Below are positions 15,437-23,220 of a stretch of DNA of 23,391 bases, piece after piece. A program made the position numbers and the translations under genes. The notes beneath the pieces were generated by a model that worked only from the letters and a program-made list of their open reading frames with translations, made no database searches and had not been told where the DNA came from. The stretch comes from Parabacteroides sp. Lineage in GTDB: Bacteria > Bacteroidota > Bacteroidia > Bacteroidales > Tannerellaceae. Every line of letters starts with the position of its first letter. Within the stretch, counting starts at the first letter, position 1. The stretch lies in NCBI GenBank assembly GCA_020026285.1, contig JAHHQS010000050.1, forward strand, positions 1 to 23,391, in the 5' to 3' direction.

Positions 15437-16261
15437 ATGTCAGTAGCAAAAAGAGATGATGATAATCGCAAAGTAACAACTCATCGTCTGTTTGAAATGA
15501 AACAACGTGGGGAAAAGATTTCTATGTTGACAGCCTATGATTATTCTATGGCAACATTGATTGATCAATCAGGTATGGATGTTATTTTGGTTGGCGACTC
15601 AGCTTCGAATGTGATGGCTGGAAATACAACAACTTTGCCAATCACTCTTGATCAGATGATTTATCACGGAAGATCTGTAGCAAAGGCTGTAAAGCGTGCT
15701 TTAGTAGTTGTGGATCTGCCTTTTGGTTCTTATCAGGGAAATTCAAAAGAAGCTTTGGCATCAGCAATTCGTGTTATGAAAGAAACACATGCTGATTGTA
15801 TCAAGCTGGAAGGAGGTTCTGAAGTACGTGAATCTATTGAACGAATCTTGTGTGCAGGTATTCCAGTTATGGGACATTTAGGATTGACTCCTCAGTCAAT
15901 AAATAAGTTTGGTACTTATGCCGTACGTGCCCGTGAAGAAGCCGAAGCTGAAAAATTAGTGGCTGATGCCCATTTATTGGAAGATATAGGATGTTTCGCC
16001 CTTGTATTGGAAAAGATTCCTGCAACTTTGGCTGCCCGTGTCGCTCAAGAAATAAATATTCCGGTAATCGGTATCGGTGCTGGTGGTGGAGTAGACGGCC
16101 AGGTTCTGGTTATGCATGATATGTTAGGAATCAATCAGGGCTTCTCTCCTCGTTTCCTTCGTCGATATGCAAATTTGGCCGAAGATATATCACATGCAGT
16201 TCAGCAATATATTGAAGATGTAAAAAGAGGTGACTTCCCTAATGAGAAGGAACAATATTAA
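15437..16261 (+). CDS. panB: 3-methyl-2-oxobutanoate hydroxymethyltransferase (ketopantoate hydroxymethyltransferase)
   Basis: This 274-residue protein catalyses the first step of pantothenate (vitamin B5) synthesis, adding a methylene-THF-derived hydroxymethyl group to 2-oxoisovalerate. Motifs are intact: the [10 protein letters not shown] start of the barrel, metal-binding Asp54 in VGDSASNV and Asp93 in VVDLPFGSY, Glu125 in [15 protein letters not shown], and LVLEKIP carrying the expected catalytic glutamate. It is cytoplasmic and of typical length for the family. It stands apart from panC, panD and panE, none of which is in the window. It has its own promoter with a palindrome and is followed by an intrinsic terminator before the histidine kinase. 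Confidence 0.97.
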   Translation: MSVAKRDDDNRKVTTHRLFEMKQRGEKISMLTAYDYSMATLIDQSGMDVILVGDSASNVMAGNTTTLPITLDQMIYHGRSVAKAVKRALVVVDLPFGSYQGNSKEALASAIRVMKETHADCIKLEGGSEVRESIERILCAGIPVMGHLGLTPQSINKFGTYAVRAREEAEAEKLVADAHLLEDIGCFALVLEKIPATLAARVAQEINIPVIGIGAGGGVDGQVLVMHDMLGINQGFSPRFLRRYANLAEDISHAVQQYIEDVKRGDFPNEKEQY

Positions 16262-16296
16262 TAACCTCTTTATTTGAAAATATTATTTCGCTGTTG

Positions 16297-16345
16297 AAAA
16301 GCATATTGATGATCTTGCGTTGTCAATATGCTTTTCTTGTTTTTT
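16297..16345 (+). terminator. Intrinsic terminator between panB and histidine kinase gene
   Basis: A perfect 13-bp inverted repeat (16297-16309 with 16323-16335, AAAAGCATATTGA) with a 13-nt loop is followed by CTTG and six T. It overlaps the upstream in-frame ATG (16328) of the kinase, so that start is unlikely. The kinase start at 16367 lies only about 20 nt beyond, so the kinase depends on readthrough or on a promoter in or very near the terminator. Confidence 0.75.
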
Positions 16346-16366
16346 AATATACTTGAGAAAAATTTG

Positions 16367-18904
16367 ATGTCAGAAAAGGATAGACATATTACTGGTAAGG
16401 TTATTTGGGGCTATTTGTTCTTATTGCTGATGGCTATGGGAGGTGTGGCTTATGTCTATACTGAATTTGAAGAACTCGCAGTTGAAGAAGTATCTCAGTT
16501 CGAAACCAGAAAGAAAACGATTCTGATAACCAATACGCTTTCCATGGTGTATGAGAGTGATGCTTTGAATTATTTTGCCGATTTGGAAAAGAATAATCTT
16601 AACTCTCTGCGTCTGAAATATTATCGGGCAGTGCATAACCTGGATTCTTTGCGAACCATGCTTACTGAAAATCCAATCCAGCAGAAGAAAGTTGATACGA
16701 TTCAATATCTGTTAGAAAGAAAAAAATGGAATACGGTTCAGCTTCTTGAGATTTTGCAGGAATGGAATGGAGGACAGATCTATCTGGATAATATTGAACG
16801 GGTAATTGCTAATCAGGATTCGATATTGCGTTTTAGAAGGAAGGATTCTATACCTCAAAAAATTGTTTATCAGCAACTGATGACGAAACAGGATACAATA
16901 GTCATTCCCAAAATAAAAAAAGGATTTTTCGGTTCATTGGGTGAAGTTTTGTCTAGTAAAGGAGAGACGGATACAACCTGGGTTTTTAATTCGGAGCAGA
17001 AGCTGATTACGGATACGGTAAAAGTGGCCTATAATCTGTCTGATACGATTATTCAGATTTTAAGAACTTTACAGACAACAATGGCTGGTCAGCAGGAAGT
17101 TATGACTAGCAAGCTGTTTGTCCGAGCTAATAATCTGCGATATAATAATACGATTCTTTCCAATCAGATTAATCAGATGCTTCATGATATTGAGAATGAA
17201 TCGGCTCAGGAGTCTATGTTAAGGATGGAGAAAAGGCAGAGTATGTTGAGAGAAACAACTCGTCTGGTCGCTTATATGGGACTGATTATTACTCTTGTCG
17301 CCATAGTATTCCTGGTTATTATAGTTCGAGACATTTCAAAGACCTACTATTATCGTAGGCAGTTGGAGAAAGCGAATGTCTATGCCAGGGAATTACTTAA
17401 TACGCGCGAGAATCTGATCATGACAATCAGCCATGATATTCGTGCTCCTATTTCTTCCATCCTAGGGTTTATAGAATTGTTATTGAAGCGTAATCCGGAT
17501 GAACGTCAGCGTTATTATTTAGATAATATGACAATTTCGTCCAGACATGTGCTTTCTTTGGTTAATGATTTGCTTGATTTCCATCGTCTGGAATCGGGAA
17601 AAATGGAGATTCATCCGGTTCCGTTTTCTGTGTCTAATCTGATAAATGAAATATATACCAGTTTCAAACCGATGGCCAGATCTAAAGGTTTGACGCTCGA
17701 TTTGCAGATTAAACCGGATTTTATGCAACAGACCTATATGGGTGATACAAATAGAATCAGACAGGTTATCAATAATTTGCTTTCGAATGCGATTAAATTC
17801 ACTTCTGAAGGAAGGGTCTTCCTGCATGTAGGAATTCTCGAGAAAGATGAGCAAAACTTTGATCTGGTCGTTACAGTCTCAGATGAAGGTCCGGGTATTC
17901 CTGAGTCGGAAAGAGAACGTATATTCTGTGATTTTGCCCGTTTGGAAGAGGCCCGGCTGGAAGAAGGTTTTGGATTAGGACTTCCCATCACCCGTCGTTT
18001 AGTAAATTTACTGCACGGTACATTGGATTTACATACAGAAGTCGGTATAGGGAGTGATTTTGTGATGACAATTCCGATACCTCTGTCTGAAAATGTTTTA
18101 AATCCGGTAACGGAGGAGGACAAAAAAGAGGCGGATGAGGAGAATGCTACTCCTTCCATTATGGAAAAAGACAGGACTGTCTATTGTCTGTTGATAGATG
18201 ATGATCCTATTCAGCTGGCTTTGACTGAAGAACTGCTTAAACGTAGTAATGTGGAGGTGGTTTGTATTTCAAATCCTCAGGAAGTATTGGATGTTCTTAA
18301 AAACATATCATTCGATGCGGTCATAACCGATATACAAATGCCGGGTGTTAACGGATTCAAATTGTTGAAGATGATACGTGAATCGGGTATAGAAGGAATG
18401 GACCAGGTTCCTGTAATCGCTCTTTCTGCGAGTGTTGCCAACGAATCGGATTATTATAAGGAGAAAGGATTTACGGCCTTTCTGAATAAGCCATTTACAG
18501 CTGTTCAATTGATAAATTTACTGAACAATGTTCTGACAATTCATTTGAAGCCTGTTGTTAAGATGGATTTCTCTACATTAACTGCTTTTGCAGGAGAAGA
18601 TCAAGAAGCCTCTGTTAATATTTTGAAAACATTTTCGGAAGAAACAAGCAAGAGTGTTGATTCTCTCAAAAAGGCATTGGAAAATAAAGATAGAAACGAA
18701 GTTTCCCGTCTGGCACATAAATTAATTCCATTGTTTACAATGATTGGAACAAACAATTTAGTACAAAAACTTCGTATCTTGGAGAAAGATGATGAAGAGC
18801 TTACTAATACGGGCTGGAATGTCTTATTGTCGGATGTTATTGTATGTATTACAGATATAAATAAAAAGACAATTGAAGAATATAAGCAAAGAATGGGGAA
18901 ATAA
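16367..18904 (+). CDS. Hybrid sensor histidine kinase (HisKA-HATPase-REC-HPt)
   Basis: With the ATG at 16367 the protein has 845 residues (the alternative at 16328 lies inside a terminator stem). It has TM1 at about 11-33, a periplasmic sensor region of roughly 265 residues that I do not recognise and which looks mostly helical, and TM2 at about 300-324. A HisKA domain follows with phospho-acceptor His356 in ISHDIRAP, then HATPase_c with N-box N470/N474, DEGPGIP at 506-512 and a GFGLGLPI G-box. A receiver domain has acidic residues 611-613 and phospho-acceptor Asp655 in ITDIQMPG. The C-terminal HPt domain has His784 in LAHKLIP. All phosphorelay residues are present, so it should autophosphorylate and pass phosphate His-Asp-His to a separate response regulator, which is absent from the window. 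A -7-like TATACTTG at 16348-16355 is only weakly convincing. The nearby sigma-54 transporter promoters make an NtrC-type partner plausible (inference). Confidence 0.93.
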   Translation: MSEKDRHITGKVIWGYLFLLLMAMGGVAYVYTEFEELAVEEVSQFETRKKTILITNTLSMVYESDALNYFADLEKNNLNSLRLKYYRAVHNLDSLRTMLTENPIQQKKVDTIQYLLERKKWNTVQLLEILQEWNGGQIYLDNIERVIANQDSILRFRRKDSIPQKIVYQQLMTKQDTIVIPKIKKGFFGSLGEVLSSKGETDTTWVFNSEQKLITDTVKVAYNLSDTIIQILRTLQTTMAGQQEVMTSKLFVRANNLRYNNTILSNQINQMLHDIENESAQESMLRMEKRQSMLRETTRLVAYMGLIITLVAIVFLVIIVRDISKTYYYRRQLEKANVYARELLNTRENLIMTISHDIRAPISSILGFIELLLKRNPDERQRYYLDNMTISSRHVLSLVNDLLDFHRLESGKMEIHPVPFSVSNLINEIYTSFKPMARSKGLTLDLQIKPDFMQQTYMGDTNRIRQVINNLLSNAIKFTSEGRVFLHVGILEKDEQNFDLVVTVSDEGPGIPESERERIFCDFARLEEARLEEGFGLGLPITRRLVNLLHGTLDLHTEVGIGSDFVMTIPIPLSENVLNPVTEEDKKEADEENATPSIMEKDRTVYCLLIDDDPIQLALTEELLKRSNVEVVCISNPQEVLDVLKNISFDAVITDIQMPGVNGFKLLKMIRESGIEGMDQVPVIALSASVANESDYYKEKGFTAFLNKPFTAVQLINLLNNVLTIHLKPVVKMDFSTLTAFAGEDQEASVNILKTFSEETSKSVDSLKKALENKDRNEVSRLAHKLIPLFTMIGTNNLVQKLRILEKDDEELTNTGWNVLLSDVIVCITDINKKTIEEYKQRMGK

Positions 18905-18914
18905 AACATACTTT

Positions 18915-18935
18915 AGTGTGGAATTATTCCACACT
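18915..18935. repeat. Perfect palindrome after the histidine kinase gene
   Basis: AGTGTGGAA (18915-18923) and TTCCACACT (18927-18935) pair perfectly around TTA. It begins 11 bp after the kinase stop and may end that transcript, though only TTCCCC follows rather than a T-tract. A related TTTTCCACACT lies at 18948-18958. Confidence 0.55.
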
Positions 18936-19086
18936 TTCCCCACATGCTTTTCCACACTATCATCAAAAATTCCCCAACTTATATTTTCTGACGGTCTATT
19001 TAATCGGTTCAATAGACTAAAATTGAAAAAAAAACGATTTTTATCGGATGTGGAAAAGTTTGGCACGGATTTGGTATATATATTAG

Positions 19087-19300
19087 TGAATACATAATAA
19101 GTGTTTCTACATTTATCCGTTTTTATAGGTTAAATTTACTCAGTGTAAATGAGTAGTAAGTTAAAGTGTTTTTTGATTAAGTCTGCTAATAAGAGGTGAC
19201 TCGTGAGAGCATACCTCTTTATTCCAAAACCTTGATAAAAGAAAGTTCCCTTGTTAAAGCACAAAGTTTTGACTTGGGAACTTTCTTTGTTTAAGAATAT
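19087..19300 (+). ncRNA. Candidate structured small RNA (hypothetical)
   Basis: Three hairpins occur in a row: 19136-19156 (about 6 bp, 9-nt loop), 19191-19219 (AAGAGGT/ACCTCTT with an inner CTC/GAG), and 19238-19288 (perfect 13-bp repeat AAAGAAAGTTCCC / GGGAACTTTCTTT), the last followed by the T-rich GTTT and looking like a terminator. A sigma-54-like TGGCAC-N5-TGGT lies at 19061-19075, which would start transcription near 19087. The boundaries are guesses, and the last hairpin could instead simply end readthrough from the kinase gene. Confidence 0.25.
19238..19292 (+). terminator. Long terminator-like hairpin in the non-coding region
   Basis: A perfect 13-bp inverted repeat (19238-19250 with 19276-19288) with a 25-nt loop is followed by GTTT. 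It is the strongest hairpin between the kinase gene and the permease. Confidence 0.55.
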
Positions 19301-19607
19301 ATTGTCAAAAAAAATCAAATTAAAACTGTTACTTATTGTAGATAATATCAATTGTAACAATCAATTGAAAGGACTTTCTGCTAAAATCGTTTTAACATAG
19401 AATCGCCACTCGATATCGGCTGTAAAAATCGAACTTCTATTTTGAGATAAAATTATTTTCTTTTCTCATATACCTTGTAGTAAAGGAAGTATGTATCTAT
19501 GTTTTCGCTTTCAACTTCACTTCAGCAAAAGCATTTAGAAACTGGTCTAAATTTTTTAGAGATTATTCAATACTTTTATTACTTGAATTTGTAATTTTAT
19601 AAAAAAG

Positions 19608-19655
19608 TGTCCGTTTTCTGTTATCCGAAAACGGACAAGTGTCCGATATCGTACA
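19608..19655 (+). promoter_or_regulatory. Operator array (TGTCCG-N4-CGGACA type) upstream of permease
   Basis: A perfect 11-bp inverted repeat TGTCCGTTTTC (19608-19618) / GAAAACGGACA (19627-19637) spans 30 bp. Within and beside it are two 16-bp palindromic sites: TATCCG-AAAA-CGGACA (19622-19637) and TGTCCG-ATAT-CGTACA (19640-19655), centres 18 bp apart. The last site ends 45 bp before the sigma-54 -24 element. The same layout occurs before the ABC ATPase gene, so these are likely enhancer sites for one activator. Confidence 0.75.
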
Positions 19656-19700
19656 GTATAGGTGAATACTAAGTGTCAGTAAATAAATGTTTTGGCTTTA

Positions 19701-19715
19701 TGGTACGATTGTTGT
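19701..19715 (+). promoter_or_regulatory. Sigma-54 promoter of permease gene (TGGTAC-N5-TTGT)
   Basis: TGGTAC (19701-19706) and TTGT (19712-19715) are spaced as in the sigma-54 consensus TGGCAC-N5-TTGC, with GG and GT 12 bp apart instead of GG and GC. Predicted transcription start is near 19727, about 26 nt before the ATG. Confidence rests on the matching promoter of the next unit. Confidence 0.65.
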
Positions 19716-19752
19716 AGATAGGATGGAGAAAAATACCTAAATATGAGGGAAG

Positions 19753-22317
19753 ATGATGAAACAATACATCTTACAGGTTCTTGCCCTTATCCGGCAGGAA
19801 AAACTTTTTAGTTCAATTTATATTATCGGTACAGGATTAGCAGTATCGATGGTGATGGTGGTGGCTATTGCACTTAATATACAGCTTGATGACGTTTATC
19901 CGGAACAACATCGTGACAGAATGCTGAAACTTGGGCATACATGGGTGAAATATGAGCATAGTAACCGGACAGGGTATTTTGCAGAACAGACTCTTCGAGA
20001 TGTATTTGCAGAGATGGAAGGTCTGGAAGTCATGACGATTTACCATTCCTCTTCTCCTAAGATAAAATTACACAAAGCTCAATCCTTAGAGAGGGTGGAC
20101 GCCGTTTCCAGAATGGTGGATGCCAACTATTGGAAGGTGTATGATTTTCAGTTTGTAAGTGGTAAACCCTTTACCGAGGCAGATTTTCGTTCGGGTATAG
20201 CTAAGGTAGTTGTAGGCGATGATCTGGCAAAAGAACTTTTCGGTACGATAGAAGTACAAGGCCGGGAGATTACTTTCGACTATAAAACCTTTCAGATTTG
20301 TGGGGTGGTACGTGCCACTTCGCCGTTGGTATCCGGAACTTATGCCCAGCTATGGTTCCCTTATACGGCATGGTCGGGTTATCGGCTGGTGGAGCAGAAT
20401 GCCCCTGTCGGTATGGGTGACTATCAGGCCACTTTACTTGTCCGTGACGATGCCGATATCCAGGCCGTCAAGCAGGAAGGGGTAGAGCGTCTGCGCCGAA
20501 TAGGTCAGGGAGAAAAAGAGGGTATTTACGATTTTCGTGGCCAACCGTGGACCTATATTGAATCGTTGTCGGTTCACCCGCTATATGGTTTAGGTTTACC
20601 AAAGCCCGGGGAATGGTGGGCACGTTGGATGGTCTTTTTTATCGTGTTACTGATTGTCCCGGCTGTCAGCCTTTCAGGAATGACGGATAGCCGTATGGAA
20701 CGTCGTGTGGTGGAGCTGGGGGTACGTCGTGCATTCGGGGCTCCTAGATCTATACTTTTCCGACAGATTTTCATTGAGAACTTTGTCTTCACCCTATTAG
20801 GAGGACTATTTGGTCTGCTGATTTCATTCCTGCTGGCCTATATCTTTAAGGATTGGGTGTTCGACATCTTGCTGGATCCTGTCAAGTATGGGGAGTATGA
20901 GGTCAGCTTCCTGCCGGAGATGTTTTTAAATCTGAAGGTCTTTATTGGAGCTCTGTTGGTTTGTTTTGTTTTGAATCTGCTGACTTCTTTCATTCCCGCC
21001 TGGCGTGCTTCGCGCAGGCAGATTGTGGAGTCGATGAATAGTCAGGCGGGACACGAAGAGGAGGGTTCCTTCTTCCGTAAGCTAAGACAAAATCTTTGGA
21101 TGGGAGTGGAACTGATGCTGGTATTCGGGCTGACCTTGTATGTAACAGATTATTTCCTGACCGATACATTGACACGTCTGCATCCTAATCACCGTTCGTT
21201 CGACCGTACCTGGTGTATTGGTTTCGGTACAGGTTCAGGATACGATTTTAACCCTGAGGGAAAGGCACAGCAGTTACGAGACTTCGAGTTGGTGATTCAA
21301 CAACTTGAAAATGCCGACGAAGTGGAGGCCGTTGGTCTTCCCGAACGGCATTGTGTACCCTGTAGTGGATATATGCATGGCACGTTGGTTTATCTGCCGG
21401 GGGATACTGTGAACTGGAAATCGGTTCGTGAGATAGTTTTCGATCCGCAGGTTGATTTTTTCCGCACCTATGGTTATACTTCGCCGGAAGGTAAACCGCT
21501 TTCGGTCGACGATTTCGACTGGTCGGTCCGTAATGCTACTCTGGTGAGCGAAACGCTGGCTCGGAAGTTCTTTCCCGACGGGAATTCTATCGGGAAAACC
21601 ATCATAGATGATAACAATCGTGAACGGCATATCATCGGGATTGTTGGAGATGTAAAGGACAGGGATTACCTGCGTCCAGAGATGGACTTCTATACTGCCA
21701 ACCCAATGACGGCGCAGAATATCGATAATTTCGGTTCGGTTTGTATTCGACTCAAACCTGGGGTGAATGAGTATGGTTTTGCTGAACGTTTCAAACAAAA
21801 GATATCCGACAGATTACATATAGGTAAATATTTTATGGAGTCGGTTGTTTCCACCTCCGAAATGCAAGAGGAACTTGAAAGGAGGGAAGGATTTACTGCC
21901 CAATCCTCGATGTGCCGTACCTTGATGGGGTACTTCCTGATCAACATACTCCTTTGTGTAATGGGTACGTTCTGGTATCGTATCCGTCGCCGACGTGAAG
22001 AAATCGGTATTCGGATGGCACTGGGGGCAAGTCGCAGGTGTATTGCCCGGCTGTTCATCGGTGAAGGCCTTACCCTTCTTACTTTGGCTGCTATCCCGGC
22101 CATGTTGATTGTCCTCCAACTCATCCTTACCGAAGTAGTGCCGTATGGTTCACCAGATGGAGAACTTTTGATATTAACCGATTACCCGGTACTGCGCTTC
22201 ATCGTCACCCACATCCTTACATGGTTGCTGCTGGCTGGTGTGGTCATCACCGCCATCTTCATCCCTGTAAGTCGTGCAGTACACATATCTGCGGCCGAAG
22301 CATTGCAGGAAGAATAA
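19753..22317 (+). CDS. MacB/FtsX-type ABC transporter permease, fused double permease
   Basis: This 854-residue membrane protein is built as two MacB-like permease units in one chain. The first half has TM1 at about 21-42, a periplasmic MacB core-like region to about 285, then three TM segments (about 288-310, 342-365, 393-420) forming an FtsX domain that contains ELGVRRAFGAPR. The second half repeats this: TM at about 450-470, a periplasmic region, then TMs at about 724-745, 767-793 and 816-842, with EEIGIRMALGASR. MacB-family permeases transmit ATP hydrolysis to periplasmic movements in efflux or lipoprotein transfer rather than passing substrate through the membrane. One fused chain could replace the usual permease dimer. 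It is alone behind its own sigma-54 promoter and presumably uses the ATPase encoded next. The ATG at 19753 gives the same spacing to the LF motif as in the downstream paralogue; 19756 is an alternative. Confidence 0.9.
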   Translation: MMKQYILQVLALIRQEKLFSSIYIIGTGLAVSMVMVVAIALNIQLDDVYPEQHRDRMLKLGHTWVKYEHSNRTGYFAEQTLRDVFAEMEGLEVMTIYHSSSPKIKLHKAQSLERVDAVSRMVDANYWKVYDFQFVSGKPFTEADFRSGIAKVVVGDDLAKELFGTIEVQGREITFDYKTFQICGVVRATSPLVSGTYAQLWFPYTAWSGYRLVEQNAPVGMGDYQATLLVRDDADIQAVKQEGVERLRRIGQGEKEGIYDFRGQPWTYIESLSVHPLYGLGLPKPGEWWARWMVFFIVLLIVPAVSLSGMTDSRMERRVVELGVRRAFGAPRSILFRQIFIENFVFTLLGGLFGLLISFLLAYIFKDWVFDILLDPVKYGEYEVSFLPEMFLNLKVFIGALLVCFVLNLLTSFIPAWRASRRQIVESMNSQAGHEEEGSFFRKLRQNLWMGVELMLVFGLTLYVTDYFLTDTLTRLHPNHRSFDRTWCIGFGTGSGYDFNPEGKAQQLRDFELVIQQLENADEVEAVGLPERHCVPCSGYMHGTLVYLPGDTVNWKSVREIVFDPQVDFFRTYGYTSPEGKPLSVDDFDWSVRNATLVSETLARKFFPDGNSIGKTIIDDNNRERHIIGIVGDVKDRDYLRPEMDFYTANPMTAQNIDNFGSVCIRLKPGVNEYGFAERFKQKISDRLHIGKYFMESVVSTSEMQEELERREGFTAQSSMCRTLMGYFLINILLCVMGTFWYRIRRRREEIGIRMALGASRRCIARLFIGEGLTLLTLAAIPAMLIVLQLILTEVVPYGSPDGELLILTDYPVLRFIVTHILTWLLLAGVVITAIFIPVSRAVHISAAEALQEE

Positions 22318-22325
22318 AGAAATTC

Positions 22326-22357
22326 GGGAAAGCTATAGGCTAAAATAGCAAGTTCCC
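22326..22357. repeat. Hairpin after permease gene, no T-tract
   Basis: GGGAA (22326-22330) pairs with TTCCC (22353-22357) and GCTAT (22332-22336) with ATAGC (22345-22349), loop 8 nt. No run of T follows, so it is at best a weak terminator between the permease and the ATPase promoter. Confidence 0.35.
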
Positions 22358-22379
22358 CACAAGTAACAAACGAAAAAAT

Positions 22380-22427
22380 TGTACGGAGTAAGTATCCGTA
22401 TTCGTACAGGGTGTCCGATTTCGGGCA
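22380..22427 (+). promoter_or_regulatory. Operator array (TGTCCG-N4-CGGACA type) upstream of ABC ATPase
   Basis: TGTACG (22380-22385) and CGTACA (22403-22408) form the ends of a 29-bp inverted repeat that includes the 16-bp site TATCCG-TATT-CGTACA (22393-22408). A second site TGTCCG-ATTT-CGGGCA follows at 22412-22427, centres 19 bp apart. The last site ends 45 bp before the -24 element, exactly as before the permease. Confidence 0.75.
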
Positions 22428-22472
22428 TACTCTTATGAAGATAAAAAACTGATATATAGTATATTATGATTT

Positions 22473-22487
22473 TGGCACAGTTCTTGC
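22473..22487 (+). promoter_or_regulatory. Sigma-54 promoter of ABC ATPase unit (TGGCAC-N5-TTGC)
   Basis: TGGCAC (22473-22478), five bases, TTGC (22484-22487) is an exact match to the sigma-54 -24/-12 core. Predicted start is near 22499, about 38 nt before the ATG at 22537. Confidence 0.85.
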
Positions 22488-22536
22488 CTATATAAAGGTG
22501 TAAAACAATTATTAAAAATTAAAAGATTAAAAGAAT

Positions 22537-23202
22537 ATGATTAAGTTATCAAGAATCAATAAGGTTTATCGTACAGATGAAGTAGAAACACAGGCATTAG
22601 AGAATGTGAATCTGGAAGTGAAAAAAGGTGAGTTTTTGAGTATTATGGGACCATCTGGTTGTGGAAAGTCTACACTTCTGAATATTATGGGATTGCTCGA
22701 TGCTCCTACAAGTGGAACCATTGAAATTAATGGAACGAACGTGGATGGTATGAAAGACAGCGAACTGGCTGCTTTCCGAAATCGGACACTTGGCTTCGTC
22801 TTCCAGTCTTTCCATCTGATAAACTCGCTGAATGTATTGGATAATGTGGAACTTCCTTTGTTGTATCGCAAGGTCAGTGCGAAGGAACGCCGCGAACGTG
22901 CCCGTGAAGTGTTGGAAAAAGTAGGTTTGTCGCATCGTATGCGCCATTTCCCGACACAGCTTTCCGGCGGTCAGTGCCAGCGTGTAGCCATTGCTCGTGC
23001 CATTATCGGCAATCCGGAGATTATTTTAGCCGATGAGCCAACGGGTAATCTGGATTCAAAGATGGGAGCAGAAGTAATGGAAATCCTTCAGCGCCTGAAC
23101 AAAGAAGATGGTCGTACCATCGTGATGGTGACTCACAATGAAGCTCAGGCTAAACAAACACAACGCGTAGTTCGCTTCTTCGATGGTCGTCAGGTGGAAT
23201 AA
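22537..23202 (+). CDS. ABC transporter ATP-binding protein (MacB/LolD type)
   Basis: This 221-residue stand-alone nucleotide-binding subunit has Walker A GPSGCGKST (38-46), Q-loop Gln90, signature LSGGQ (142-146), Walker B IILADE (162-167) with EPTGNLD following, and switch His200 in VTHNEAQA. Sequence and length fit the MacB/LolD/FtsE group that powers FtsX-domain permeases at the inner membrane. It opens a sigma-54 unit and is followed after 18 bp by a permease gene. The upstream permease has no ATPase of its own, so this subunit may serve several permeases. Confidence 0.95.
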   Translation: MIKLSRINKVYRTDEVETQALENVNLEVKKGEFLSIMGPSGCGKSTLLNIMGLLDAPTSGTIEINGTNVDGMKDSELAAFRNRTLGFVFQSFHLINSLNVLDNVELPLLYRKVSAKERRERAREVLEKVGLSHRMRHFPTQLSGGQCQRVAIARAIIGNPEIILADEPTGNLDSKMGAEVMEILQRLNKEDGRTIVMVTHNEAQAKQTQRVVRFFDGRQVE

Positions 23203-23220
23203 ACGGGAAGGAGCGAAGAA

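Larger units (their letters stand above)
18905..19752. other. 848-bp non-coding region with several hairpins
   Basis: No open frame here looks real. From left to right there is: a perfect palindrome AGTGTGGAA-TTA-TTCCACACT (18915-18935); TTTTCCACA motifs (18948-18956 plus strand, 19049-19057 minus strand); an inverted repeat GTCTATT/AATAGAC (18994-19017); a candidate structured RNA (19087-19300); an AT-rich stretch with no clear content (19300-19600) apart from a small TCTAAA-TTT-TTTAGA palindrome (19546-19560); and the operator and sigma-54 promoter of the permease (19608-19715). Confidence 0.6.

Noticed and set aside
18873..19360. Short open frames in the 848-bp gap (74-80 codons on either strand)
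   Set aside because: Low-complexity hydrophobic or lysine-rich translations, overlapping hairpins, and no family motif.
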